From positions 1 to 37,286 of the IMG/VR virus record IMGVR_UViG_3300032116_000611: 37,286 bases of DNA. One strand, 5' to 3'. Source of the DNA: a virus. Position 1 is the first letter of the stretch. Each line of letters opens with the position of its first letter. The notes below the pieces were generated by a model. The model ran no database searches and was not told the origin of the DNA. It was given only the letters and a program-made list of their open reading frames with translations. A program made the translations under genes and the position numbers. This document shows, one piece after another, positions 15,623 through 25,224 of the stretch.

Positions 15623-16390
15623 ATGAGTGAACAAAAGTTTACGGTACCTACAGAAATGATCGACCTTCCAAGTAAAGGTCTTATCTACCCAAAAGAGAAT
15701 CCACTATCTTCAGGCCAAGTTGAAATGAAGTATATGACGGCAAAAGAGGAAGACATCCTTACAAATGTCAACCTGCTTCGCCAGGGCCTCGCCATCGAGA
15801 AGATGCTAAAGAGCCTAATCAAATCACCTATCAACTACGAAGACCTAACCTTGGGTGACAGGAATGGCTTACTAATAGCCGCTAGAATTCTAGCCTACGG
15901 TAAAGACTACACTTTTAAGTATACTAACCCTAGTACTGATGAAGAAGAGAAAGTAGAAGTTGATTTACAGACTCTAAAGTATAGAGAGTTAGATTGGTCT
16001 AAGTTTGGTAACAAGAACGAGTTCGGTTTCACTCTACCCTATTCTAAGAACGAAGTAACGTTCAAGATCTTGACAGTAGCTGATGACAAGAAGATTGATG
16101 AAGAGATCAAAGGTATGAAGAAAGTTGTAGGCCAAGATGCTGGTATCTTGTCTACCAGACTTAAGTATCAGATCACATCTGTTAACAATGATTATTCTGT
16201 TAAGTCAATTCGTGATTTTATTGATCAAGGATACCTTTTATCTAGAGATTCTATTGCACTCAGAAAGTATATTGCTGATATAACCCCAGATATCGATACA
16301 ACAGTATCATTTACTTTGAAAGACTCTACCGAAATACAAACAACCCTACCGATGGGTGCAGAGTTCTTTTTTCCCGGGAGCGGACTATAG
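15623..16390 (+). CDS. gp26: Baseplate hub/tail assembly protein, T4 gp26-like
   Basis: A 255-residue protein. Its N-terminal region (PTEMIDLPSKGLIYPKENPL, then EMKYMTAKEEDILTN) is the hallmark of the T4-type baseplate/gp26 family, found widely in T4-like phages. The rest is alpha/beta with LLIAARILAYGKDYTF. It lies directly before an overlapping small frame and a tape-measure-like gene, which is the position of tail assembly chaperones in many phages. The last codons (GAG TTC TTT TTT CCC) form a six-T slippery run. A shift there would fuse it to the downstream frame. Confidence 0.82.
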   Translation: MSEQKFTVPTEMIDLPSKGLIYPKENPLSSGQVEMKYMTAKEEDILTNVNLLRQGLAIEKMLKSLIKSPINYEDLTLGDRNGLLIAARILAYGKDYTFKYTNPSTDEEEKVEVDLQTLKYRELDWSKFGNKNEFGFTLPYSKNEVTFKILTVADDKKIDEEIKGMKKVVGQDAGILSTRLKYQITSVNNDYSVKSIRDFIDQGYLLSRDSIALRKYIADITPDIDTTVSFTLKDSTEIQTTLPMGAEFFFPGSGL

Positions 16391-16655
16391 GTCCGCATTC
16401 ATGACAGAATGCTTTGAACTCACCTACCATGGTGGAGGAGGTTTTAGTTACTCCGAAGTATGGAATATGGACGTGCCTAAACGTAGGTTTAACCTCAAGA
16501 AGATCAATGAGTATCTAGAGAAGGTTGAAGAGATGCGTAATGAAGGCCAAAAGAAAGTCACCGAGAAGACAGACGTATCTAAAATCAAACTGCCAGACTT
16601 TGTCAAAAAGCCTGAAGAGCCTACCTTTGTATCTAAGGTAAAAACCAAAAGGTAA
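16356..16655 (+). CDS. Overlapping downstream tail chaperone frame (gp51-like position), possibly made by frameshift
   Basis: The frame is open from a GTG at 16356; the first ATG is at 16401. It overlaps the end of the gp26-like gene in the +1 frame. The sequence DYRSAFMTECFELTYHGGGG spans the ATG, and residues before it look like part of the same fold, so starting at the ATG may cut the domain. Reaching this frame from the upstream gene needs a +1 or -2 shift, and the six-T run at 16366-16371 offers a site. It then has a charged tail (KKINEYLEKVEEMRNEGQKK). The layout short chaperone, overlapping extension, tape measure resembles the lambda G/GT/H arrangement. Independent initiation at 16401 is the simple alternative. 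Confidence 0.65.
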   Translation: MQSSFFPGADYRSAFMTECFELTYHGGGGFSYSEVWNMDVPKRRFNLKKINEYLEKVEEMRNEGQKKVTEKTDVSKIKLPDFVKKPEEPTFVSKVKTKR

Positions 16656-16663
16656 ATATTTAT
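16656..16663 (+). promoter_or_regulatory. Putative late-promoter element ATATTTAT
   Basis: Exact ATATTTAT starting immediately after the stop codon of the preceding frame, 28 bases before the ATG at 16684. Confidence 0.55.
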
Positions 16664-16683
16664 TCGTAAGCAGTATAATGTAA

Positions 16684-18912
16684 ATGCCACCACCTATTCC
16701 ACCAACAGGACCTCAGAATACACCGCAAGGACAAGATCCTCAAGCGTTGAGGCAGACTTTAAGGCAGCTATTAGATGATCAAGGAGATTATAATAATCTC
16801 TTGAAAAATGCTATAGCTGATCTTAAGAGAATGGATACTGCATACTCTAAAATTGAGGCTAGACTTAACTCTCTAAATAAAGATAGTGTTAATGTAAAAC
16901 AGGTTAACCAAGAGTTACTTAGATTAAGACAGAAAGAATTTTTAGAAGGAAAGAAACTTTCTGATTTAGAAAGAGAAGTTTCACAAACTGCTAAAGATAG
17001 TTTAGATAGAGCTAGAAGAACAGCAGAAGCACAGAAAACAAGATTGGCCGCACAAGGCAGATCTTTTGATGTAGAGAAAGCTATGATGGGCATTCTGAAG
17101 AATCAAGGAGATCTTGAGGCTATCAGTTTATATACCCAAGAAAAACAACTAGAAATAGCTAAAAAGCAAACAGAAGAAGGAGAAAAAGAATTAGCTCTAG
17201 AAAAGCAATTAAATAAAGAAATAGGAGTTAGTGGGGCTGCATTTAAATTATTCTCTGATAAATTAGGAATAGGAACGGAGTTTTATTCTCAGATGGTAAC
17301 TAAAGCAAGACAGTTACAGTCTGAAGGGAAAAAGATAACTTTCTTAGATAAATTAAGTATATTAGGAAAAGCAGGTGCTGCTGGTTTAAAAGAAGCTATA
17401 ACAGATCCTTTGACCGCAATACCTTTAGCCGGAGCCGCTATAGGAGGGATTGTTAGCGGATTAAAATCTGTATTTGATTATATAGTAGGAATACAAGATC
17501 AAACTGTAAAGTTTGCAAGAGCCATGAACCTTTCAACAGGTGAAGCTAGAGCAATTAAAATGGAGTTTGCTAGTCTTAGTATTTCTTCTGGAGACTTATT
17601 CATCAATAGCCAAAAGATGGTTGAGTCTCAAATGGAATTAGCTGATGCTTTAGATGTAACAAATAGACTTACTAATGAACAGTTAGCTACTAACATTAAG
17701 TTAAGAGATATAGCAGGCCTTGACTTAGAAACAAGAAAAGGTATAGTTGAAGCGTCAACATTAACAGGCCAATCTTCAGAAGGTATAACTAAATCTGTTT
17801 TATCACAAGTAGCAGGTTTAAAACAAGCAACAGGAATTAGTTTTAATTATCAGAAGATTCTTAAAGAAGCATCTAATTTAGGTGGATATTTAGGTTTATC
17901 TTTCTCTAAATACCCGTCTCAATTAACTAAGTCATTAGTTGCTGTTAAGTCAATGGGCATAGAATTGAAGCAGTTAGACTCTATAGCTGATTCATTCTTA
18001 GACTTTGAATCTTCTATATCAAAAGAGTTCGAAGCTCAATTATTAACTGGAAAAGATATTAACTTAACTAAAGCTCGTGAAGCTTTCTTGAACAATGATC
18101 TTGCAACTGCTGCTAAAGAAATAACAACTCAAGTTGGATCTGCTCAAGACTTTTTAAAGTTAAATCGTATACAAGCTGAGTCTCTAGCCTCTGCATTTGG
18201 CATGTCTAGAGATCAAATGGGAGACATGTTGAAGCAACAAGAGTTGTTAGGTAAACTAGGCGCAAAAGATCTTAAAGATGCACAAGCAAAAGTACAAGCA
18301 TTAAAAGCGCAAGGTAAATCTAAAGAAGAGATCATTAGACTTACTGGTGAAGAAGCTTATCAAAACTTAACAAACGCCTCTCTTCAAGAAAAGATCGGCG
18401 GTTTTATGGAAAAGATAAAACAATCAATAGCTGACTTTGTAGAGAAAAGTGGTATTATAGAAAAGATAGAAGGCTTTTTCGAATATATTTCTAAGCCAGA
18501 AAATATCAAAGCTGTTATAAGTAAACTTAGAGACTTCTTTGCTTTTGCAGTTGAAGCTGTTTTAGGAATTGCTAACGGTCTCATAAATGCTATAGACTTT
18601 ATAACTTTTGGTTTTGGTATAGATGAGAGTTTTGAAAGAAAATTTGAAGCATTTGCAAAAGATGCTCCTAACAGAATTAGATCATTAGGTGGAGACTTTG
18701 GTGGAGTTAGTGTTGGAGATAAAGCCGCTACCTCAACAACGACTAATAATGTAACATCTACAACTCAAGATAACATGAGCATGGCTAGAGGATCTGGTAA
18801 CCAACCTAAAGTATATGTAATGGTAACCGTAGATCCTATAACAGGTAAGTCTGTAGAGAAAGTTGTGACTCAAGAATATTTTGAAACACAATTTGGCCAA
18901 ATGGCAAAATAA
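16684..18912 (+). CDS. Putative tape measure protein
   Basis: A 742-residue protein. It has a Pro-rich start, a long helical coiled-coil N-terminal third (about residues 20-180), and a glycine/alanine-rich hydrophobic stretch (AIPLAGAAIGGIVSGL) near residue 245. More helical sequence follows, and a second hydrophobic segment (VLGIANGLINAIDFITFGFG) lies near residue 625. Long coiled coil plus hydrophobic segments directly after tail chaperone genes is the usual signature of a tape measure, which sets tail length and enters the cell envelope. T4 gp29 is 590 residues. I see no peptidase motif. The call rests on architecture and position, not on a sequence motif. Confidence 0.75.
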   Translation: MPPPIPPTGPQNTPQGQDPQALRQTLRQLLDDQGDYNNLLKNAIADLKRMDTAYSKIEARLNSLNKDSVNVKQVNQELLRLRQKEFLEGKKLSDLEREVSQTAKDSLDRARRTAEAQKTRLAAQGRSFDVEKAMMGILKNQGDLEAISLYTQEKQLEIAKKQTEEGEKELALEKQLNKEIGVSGAAFKLFSDKLGIGTEFYSQMVTKARQLQSEGKKITFLDKLSILGKAGAAGLKEAITDPLTAIPLAGAAIGGIVSGLKSVFDYIVGIQDQTVKFARAMNLSTGEARAIKMEFASLSISSGDLFINSQKMVESQMELADALDVTNRLTNEQLATNIKLRDIAGLDLETRKGIVEASTLTGQSSEGITKSVLSQVAGLKQATGISFNYQKILKEASNLGGYLGLSFSKYPSQLTKSLVAVKSMGIELKQLDSIADSFLDFESSISKEFEAQLLTGKDINLTKAREAFLNNDLATAAKEITTQVGSAQDFLKLNRIQAESLASAFGMSRDQMGDMLKQQELLGKLGAKDLKDAQAKVQALKAQGKSKEEIIRLTGEEAYQNLTNASLQEKIGGFMEKIKQSIADFVEKSGIIEKIEGFFEYISKPENIKAVISKLRDFFAFAVEAVLGIANGLINAIDFITFGFGIDESFERKFEAFAKDAPNRIRSLGGDFGGVSVGDKAATSTTTNNVTSTTQDNMSMARGSGNQPKVYVMVTVDPITGKSVEKVVTQEYFETQFGQMAK

Positions 18913-18920
18913 TAGTATAA

Positions 18921-20735
18921 ATGCCTCTAATAGATCTACAAACAAACCTTAAGAACCTAAGGTTCGGTAATGATAGACCAGGATATGGTTCGTCAGGCCT
19001 ACCTTATATTCAAACCATAATGCCAGATACACCTAATGCAACTGGCACAGTTCAACCTATCTATAGACCAGGTTCAACTGGAGGTTTAGACTTCCCTATT
19101 AGAGGAGGTCAATTAGAGTTTAACTTAGGTACACAATCATTTACTGTATCTAGTAGAATAGACAGATCAAGAATCAGAAAGTTTTTTGAAGATAAGCCTA
19201 GAGGCACTGCTTTTATTCAAAAGCAAGTAGGTCTACAATTATCTAACCCTAAGATCGAAACAGGTAACACTTTGTTTGGTATTCCTCAAGGGCTTCCTTA
19301 TCCTGGCTTATTAGAGAACACTAGAGTATATAACTTAGGTGCAAATACTTTAGCTCAAGTAGGAGTATCTGGAACAGGTTTTCACGCTAATAGAGCAGGT
19401 TTAGTGCCATTTAATCCATTTGAGAAGTTCTACTATTCAATAGTAAATGCTCAAAACGTAAATAATCAGAAAGCGTCTAATAGGCTATATAATCTTTTAG
19501 GCCTTAAGATGACTACAGGAGATCCTTTCGCAAACCCTGCAAATGTTCCAGATATTAACTTAGTAAACACTTTAGGTATATCACTTAACAGAAATTTGAT
19601 ATATCAATATTTAGGAGGGCCTAATTCTGTTTATGGTATTGGTACAACTACTATTGCAAGAGCTGTAGATACAACTAAATTAGTTTCTTCTTTTGCAATG
19701 AATTATGATCAATTATTACAACAGAAGTCTAATTTAAATAACCCTAAGCCAGAGCTTCAAGACTTTAGAAAAAAGATTAATGATGCTCAAGGATCTGTTA
19801 TTTTTCCTAATACATGGACTAAAGAACAATCCGTAGACTACAAATTCTTTGTTAATAAAAAAGATAAACTAAACTTAACCTATCCTTTCTTATTTAGAAA
19901 TGATCAAGCACCTTGGGAAGTTTATCAAGATGAAACACAAGATCTTGTTAAATTTGTTTTTGAGGCTATCTCTAATGATGCACCTACTTATTCAACTGCA
20001 ATATTCTTTAGAGCATTTTTAACTGCAGGTATAACTGATACTAATTCAGCTCAATTAAACGCATTTAAATATATTGGTAGAGGTGAAAACTTCTATACTT
20101 ATCAAGGCTTTGATAGAACGATAGGCTTCTCTTTTAGAGTAGCTGCTCAATCTAGAGAAGAACTTAGACCTTTATATAATAAGCTCAATACACTTTTAGG
20201 TCAAGTTTATCCAGACTATAGTCCTAATCAAGGTATAATGAGAGCGCCTGTTGTTCGTGTAACAGTAGGAGACTATTTATATCGTGTTCCTGGCTTCTTA
20301 GAATCAATCAATCTAACTGTAGACAATAATACGCCTTGGGAGATTAATTTAGAAAATGATCAATCTGGTGAAATTGCACAATTACCTCAAGTAATAGATG
20401 TGACTGTTTCATTTAAGCCTATTATGGACATACTTCCTAAGAGACCATCAGTTACTTCTACTACAACTTCTAGAGTTAATACTGAAGCTAATACTGCAAC
20501 TGATGTTGAAACAGTTACAACTAATGTGGCTGCATTAATTGCAAATGTTCCTAAGTCGTCTCCTAATGATCCTACTACTTTTATTAAGCCAGTTTATCAA
20601 CAACAAACTGAATTAGGAACTAGACAAGCTACAGCTCAAGAAGCATCAAGATTGAGAAATGTAAATGTGCCTCCTCCAACTCCTCCAAGAATTCCTGCAG
20701 TACCAAATAATATAGTCATACCTACAAATCGATGA
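18921..20735 (+). CDS. Putative baseplate/tail structural protein
   Basis: A 604-residue protein starting 8 bases after the tape measure gene. A region near residues 385-500 (GFDRTIGFSFRVAAQSREEL, then VRVTVGDYLYRVPGFLESIN) looks like a tail-tube-type beta barrel, as in proteins that start the tube at the baseplate. The C-terminus is a Thr/Asn/Pro-rich linker. The next gene is gp53-like and overlaps by ATGA. A role as a tube initiator or hub component (T4 gp48/gp54/gp27 functions) is plausible, but I cannot choose among them. Confidence 0.7.
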   Translation: MPLIDLQTNLKNLRFGNDRPGYGSSGLPYIQTIMPDTPNATGTVQPIYRPGSTGGLDFPIRGGQLEFNLGTQSFTVSSRIDRSRIRKFFEDKPRGTAFIQKQVGLQLSNPKIETGNTLFGIPQGLPYPGLLENTRVYNLGANTLAQVGVSGTGFHANRAGLVPFNPFEKFYYSIVNAQNVNNQKASNRLYNLLGLKMTTGDPFANPANVPDINLVNTLGISLNRNLIYQYLGGPNSVYGIGTTTIARAVDTTKLVSSFAMNYDQLLQQKSNLNNPKPELQDFRKKINDAQGSVIFPNTWTKEQSVDYKFFVNKKDKLNLTYPFLFRNDQAPWEVYQDETQDLVKFVFEAISNDAPTYSTAIFFRAFLTAGITDTNSAQLNAFKYIGRGENFYTYQGFDRTIGFSFRVAAQSREELRPLYNKLNTLLGQVYPDYSPNQGIMRAPVVRVTVGDYLYRVPGFLESINLTVDNNTPWEINLENDQSGEIAQLPQVIDVTVSFKPIMDILPKRPSVTSTTTSRVNTEANTATDVETVTTNVAALIANVPKSSPNDPTTFIKPVYQQQTELGTRQATAQEASRLRNVNVPPPTPPRIPAVPNNIVIPTNR

Positions 20736-21040
20736 ACTACAGATATCAAAATATAGAAGTAATAAAGTTAGCAGCCACAGGTAGTCAATACTATGTAAAT
20801 AATATTTATCCTGAAATACCGCCTACTAATGACGATAATTACGTTATTACAGTATTAGGTGATAGATTAGACCTGTTGGCTTTTGATTTCTATGGTGATT
20901 CTAGCTTTTGGTGGGTAATTGCTTCTGCAAATGCACTACCAGGAGATTCACTAGTAGTAGAACCAGGAACACAACTTCGTATACCAGTAGATTTGGCAGG
21001 CGCAATTAACACATATAAACTAGTAAACGCTACGAGATAG
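20732..21040 (+). CDS. gp53: Baseplate wedge protein with LysM-like domain (gp53 type)
   Basis: A 102-residue protein starting in an ATGA overlap. The core GDRLDLLAFDFYGDSSFWWVIASAN and EPGTQLRIP has the LysM-like pattern (G-D-x-L-x-x-x-A-x-x-x-Y-G, then W-x-x-I-x-x-x-N, then P-G-x-x-L-x-I-P). Small phage proteins of this shape are baseplate wedge components equivalent to T4 gp53, whose LysM-like fold helps join baseplate parts. Its position between two large baseplate genes supports this. Confidence 0.8.
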   Translation: MNYRYQNIEVIKLAATGSQYYVNNIYPEIPPTNDDNYVITVLGDRLDLLAFDFYGDSSFWWVIASANALPGDSLVVEPGTQLRIPVDLAGAINTYKLVNATR

Positions 21041-21042
21041 TT

Positions 21043-24000
21043 ATGCCTTTTGATAGTAATAAGATATCAAATATTCTAGGCAGCAAAATTCCACAATGGT
21101 TAATAAACCAGTTAGGAACTAGAGCCTCGCAAGGAGCTAAAGATGTTAGAGACAACGATAACATTTTATTTATAGCAAATAAAACTGCGTGGATTAGGCT
21201 TGTTTCTTCTGTTGATATTATAAACCCATCAGATGTAGAATACTTTAGAAGAGTAGTCGGTGATAGTATAAAAAATAAAGAGGACCTTGCTAAACAGTTT
21301 GTTTTGTTTGGAGGTACATCAAAATACTTAAGAGAGAACTCGTATCAACAAAGATCAGGTCTTGGTAAAGACGGTGCTTATGGCATATTAGGAAATGATG
21401 AGATTCAACAGTTTGGTTATAGACCGATGCCAGGTATTAATTCAGTTAGTATTGACACTCAAGGTAAGTTAGGTTCTCTTAGATCTGCAACTATCAGTTT
21501 TAAATGTTGGGATAAAGCGCAGTTAGACATTATCGACGCTCTTTATTTTAAGCTTGGTTTTACCATGTTCTTAGAGTGGGGACAAACGTTTTTCTATCCT
21601 CAAGGAAGTGACAGAATTCAATCGTCTGAATTATATTCAATAGATCCTTTTAGAAAGAACTTAACTAAAGAAGAGATAGCCATACAAATAAGTAGAAACA
21701 TCAGACAGTCTGAAGGTAACTACGATGCTCTTCTTGGAATGGTGACTAATTTTAATTTTACTTATAATCAAGATGGAGGATATGACTGTACTCTTAAACT
21801 AATGGCTCTTGGTATATTAGGAGATGCTATTAAGATCAATAATCCAAAGGATCTACCTAATATATTATCAGAAGAAATTAGACAGTACAACAACACGCTT
21901 GTACAAATTGCTCAAGCTGAAGAAAAAGAAAGGCAAAGACTAGCAGAAGAAGAAGCTAGAAAGAAAAAAGAACAAGAAGAAGCGTCTCAAGAATCTCTGC
22001 TCAAGTACTTAAATAAAGAGATTAATAAAGTAGATGCAGAACCAAATGCTCAACAACAGTTAAAAATAGTTGAAAAAGCAGGTATCGCAAACTCTGAAGC
22101 AGTTAGTGCTACTAATTTTGATTACTTCTATGATGTAAAAAATAGAAGTTGGTCACTAATAGTTCCTAGATTAGGAGCACTAATACCTAGAGAAAATACA
22201 ACAGATTTAGTAGAATCAATTAACATAGACACAACTAAACTATTCAATAAAGTTCAAGTATATTTTGATTCATTCAATAGATTTTCTACAACTAGAACTC
22301 CTGCTGTTAATGTAAATGCTACAAATCCTCTTTCAATAGAATCTTTAGCTCAGATATCTCAGAACTTACCTTTAGAAGTTAGAATGTTTAGAGCGTCTGT
22401 TCAAAGTGAGTCTACTAGAGATACTAGAAGAAGAATTACTTTTTCTTATTCTGGAGCAAATGGCAAAAAGTATCCGGTAGGAATCAAAGTAGAATTTGAT
22501 AATGTAAATCCTCAATTTTCAAGAGATAGCATAAATGCAGAAGAGGTTTATACTAAAGCTATAAACCAGATAAAACAAGACGGTAATTTTACTGTATCAA
22601 ATCTTACACTAGGTATAGCGACACTAAAATATCCTGATATCGGTGAAATAGACTCAACTGTTAATAATATAACTGATAGTGTAGACAAGATATCAAGGTT
22701 TCCAATAATATCACTAACAAAAGATCTTGTAGTTTCAGTAAATGATAAAGTAGAAGTAAGTAGACAAACTACGACAGGAACAGTAACTACTGAATCTGTA
22801 GGAAATGTTGATGTAACTGTAAAAGTATCTTTGTTTATTACAGATACCGCTCTAATACAGAGTATAGTAAAAGGAGCAAATTCTCCTGATTATAAAGTAG
22901 TACAAGCTGCTATTGCTAGTCAAAATCAAGGTTCAACAACAGAACAGCAAGCAGAAGGTCAAGACGCAGCTAATACACAAATAGAACAATCTTTACAATT
23001 ACAATCAGGACTTGAACTAACTCTAAGAACAATACAAGTTCATGCTTTAAATAGAGCTATAAATAAAACAAAGACTCCTGATCTAGAAATAGGTAGAAAA
23101 GTTTATACATTACCTATATGGGATAAAAAAGATGAAACACAAGGAGGAACTCCTTTTTATACACAGATATTTTCTAACGGTATTTTTTCTGACTATATAA
23201 CAGACTTGATAGAAAAAACTGTATCTATTGTTGATCCTAGGAACCCAAAAGAAAGATTAATACTTCAATCTAAATACGGGTTTGCTACCGAATTAATGGC
23301 AGGTCGTGCTACACAACAAGAATTAAAAGGCAAAGAGGTAGACTTTCAAACTCTACTAAATGCTTATGTAGTACCATATCAAATAAATCAAGAGATTGTA
23401 AAAGGCGTTTCTACAAATCACCCCGTATATATTCCATTAGGACTACTACTAATGATACTCAATCATAGTTGTACTATATATGATACTAAAGATAAAGCAT
23501 CCCAGACTCCTTTAGTGTACATTGATTTTAATCCTAATGTAAACTTCTTTTTAACTAATACAAAGCACTTAAGCACTAATCCTTTTAAAGTGTTAATTCC
23601 TTTTGAAGGAGGTTTTTCTGACTATCAAGAATTGTTTTCAAAAGAGATTTTAAGCGCTAATCAAACAAGTATACTTCCACTGTCAGGAAGTACATCAGAC
23701 ACTCCTTTATTTAATACATTTAAACAAGACGTTTTATCTAGTCAAATACCGTCTATTAAATTTGGTGAATCAAATGATGGTATATATAGAGGAAGAATGA
23801 TGAATATATTGCTAAATATAGATTACATCATACAATTAGTAAGAGACTATAGTTTAAAAGACGGCACTAATAGTATATATCTAAAGACATTTTTAGAGCA
23901 AATCATACTAGACATTAACAAGTATTTAGGTAACTTTAGCGTTCTAAGACTAGCTTATAATGACGGAGGAAACACTTTTCATATAGTAGATGATCAAGTT

Positions 24001-25224
24001 GTGCCTACACTCCCAGAAGAAGAGATGTTAGAACCAGACAATACAGATGAAATTCCATTAGTAGGGAAATACAGTATTGCTAAAAGCTTAGAAATAAGAA
24101 CAGATGTTAGTAGTAAGTTAAGTAGCATGATAGCAATATCGGCTAATGCAGACGTTCAAGGAAAATCTACCCTTTCTACTAATGGTGATAGTTTTGGTTT
24201 TATTAACACTAGTTATAAAGATAGATTTATACCAACTAAAGGAGATATAACTGGAAGTGTTACGTCTGATCAAGACACTGTGAAAGCTGCTGCTATACAA
24301 TTTAATCAAACTATATCTGACTTCTACAGTAAAATCAACCCTTCAGAAGCAAACGTTTCTCAAGCTACTAACTACTATATAGAGAAGATGAGTAAGGTAA
24401 AAAATAACGAATACCCTACAAGAGCATCTTCAATGATCCCTGTATCTGTTAACTTTACAACAGATGGTATATCTGGTTTTACTATGGGCCAAGCTTTCAC
24501 CATATCAGATCAGCTTCTTCCATACACTTATAATAATCGTATAGTACGAAATCAAAAAGGTTTATCACAAGACCATGTTAATAAAGTCGGCTTTGTTGTA
24601 GTAGGTTTAACTAATACTATTGAGAATAATCAATGGACAACAGCTGTTAGAGCTAACATGATATTCTTAAAGTATAAGAGTGATTTTGTTGGATCTATAA
24701 AAAGGCCTGCTAATACAAGTCTTCAATTTGGAGTGAACCCTACACAGGCCTATTCTAATTATGTTAATCCTGCAAACGTAACTATACCTAGTGGAGAAGC
24801 TAGGAAAAACTTAGTAGACGCTATTAATAAAACTAACGCTACTACTGGTGTAAAAATATTGGCTTTAGCTCAAGCAACTTTAGAAGGTTATTATCCTAAC
24901 ACTAAAGCATATAGAAATAACAATCCTGGGAATTTGAGATCAGTTCAAGGACCTTTTCAACAATTTGCTACGTTAGAAGAAGGAGCTCAGGCTTTAGTTA
25001 ATTACATAAATAGAGCTATAAGTAAACAAAATAAAAATTATACTAATGCTAATACGTTAGTACAGTATATAAATGTTTACGCACCAGCTTCAGACAACAA
25101 TGATCCTAATGGTTATGTAGCTAGTGTATTAGGATACTTTAGAAAAGTAGGAGTAAACAACTTTAACTCTAATAGTTTGCTTTCTGAGATTAGTAATTTT
25201 AACAACAATGTAAATCTAGTGTGA
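21043..25224 (+). CDS. Giant baseplate hub/spike protein with C-terminal muralytic-type domain
   Basis: A 1393-residue protein 2 bases after gp53. The N-terminal ~270 residues have a hub-like beta-rich pattern (SISFKCWDKAQLDIIDALYF), then comes a Glu/Lys/Arg coiled coil near residues 290-330. A long middle region follows that I cannot assign. The last ~140 residues (from about 1255) look like a phage lysozyme/transglycosylase-type domain: AYRNNNPGNLRS near residue 1290, then FQQFATLEEGAQALVNYI and YAPASDNNDPNGY. The NNPGN plus F-x-x-F-x-x-x-x-x-G pattern recurs in virion-associated cell wall hydrolases. A Glu near 1281 (QATLEGYY) is a catalytic candidate. It probably combines T4 gp27-like and gp5-like roles in one chain. 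Confidence 0.75.
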   Translation: MPFDSNKISNILGSKIPQWLINQLGTRASQGAKDVRDNDNILFIANKTAWIRLVSSVDIINPSDVEYFRRVVGDSIKNKEDLAKQFVLFGGTSKYLRENSYQQRSGLGKDGAYGILGNDEIQQFGYRPMPGINSVSIDTQGKLGSLRSATISFKCWDKAQLDIIDALYFKLGFTMFLEWGQTFFYPQGSDRIQSSELYSIDPFRKNLTKEEIAIQISRNIRQSEGNYDALLGMVTNFNFTYNQDGGYDCTLKLMALGILGDAIKINNPKDLPNILSEEIRQYNNTLVQIAQAEEKERQRLAEEEARKKKEQEEASQESLLKYLNKEINKVDAEPNAQQQLKIVEKAGIANSEAVSATNFDYFYDVKNRSWSLIVPRLGALIPRENTTDLVESINIDTTKLFNKVQVYFDSFNRFSTTRTPAVNVNATNPLSIESLAQISQNLPLEVRMFRASVQSESTRDTRRRITFSYSGANGKKYPVGIKVEFDNVNPQFSRDSINAEEVYTKAINQIKQDGNFTVSNLTLGIATLKYPDIGEIDSTVNNITDSVDKISRFPIISLTKDLVVSVNDKVEVSRQTTTGTVTTESVGNVDVTVKVSLFITDTALIQSIVKGANSPDYKVVQAAIASQNQGSTTEQQAEGQDAANTQIEQSLQLQSGLELTLRTIQVHALNRAINKTKTPDLEIGRKVYTLPIWDKKDETQGGTPFYTQIFSNGIFSDYITDLIEKTVSIVDPRNPKERLILQSKYGFATELMAGRATQQELKGKEVDFQTLLNAYVVPYQINQEIVKGVSTNHPVYIPLGLLLMILNHSCTIYDTKDKASQTPLVYIDFNPNVNFFLTNTKHLSTNPFKVLIPFEGGFSDYQELFSKEILSANQTSILPLSGSTSDTPLFNTFKQDVLSSQIPSIKFGESNDGIYRGRMMNILLNIDYIIQLVRDYSLKDGTNSIYLKTFLEQIILDINKYLGNFSVLRLAYNDGGNTFHIVDDQVVPTLPEEEMLEPDNTDEIPLVGKYSIAKSLEIRTDVSSKLSSMIAISANADVQGKSTLSTNGDSFGFINTSYKDRFIPTKGDITGSVTSDQDTVKAAAIQFNQTISDFYSKINPSEANVSQATNYYIEKMSKVKNNEYPTRASSMIPVSVNFTTDGISGFTMGQAFTISDQLLPYTYNNRIVRNQKGLSQDHVNKVGFVVVGLTNTIENNQWTTAVRANMIFLKYKSDFVGSIKRPANTSLQFGVNPTQAYSNYVNPANVTIPSGEARKNLVDAINKTNATTGVKILALAQATLEGYYPNTKAYRNNNPGNLRSVQGPFQQFATLEEGAQALVNYINRAISKQNKNYTNANTLVQYINVYAPASDNNDPNGYVASVLGYFRKVGVNNFNSNSLLSEISNFNNNVNLV

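Noticed and set aside
20802-20809. ATATTTAT copy inside the gp53-like gene
   Set aside because: It lies about 240 bases before the next start codon, within coding sequence, unlike the 14-35 base spacing of the others; probably chance.
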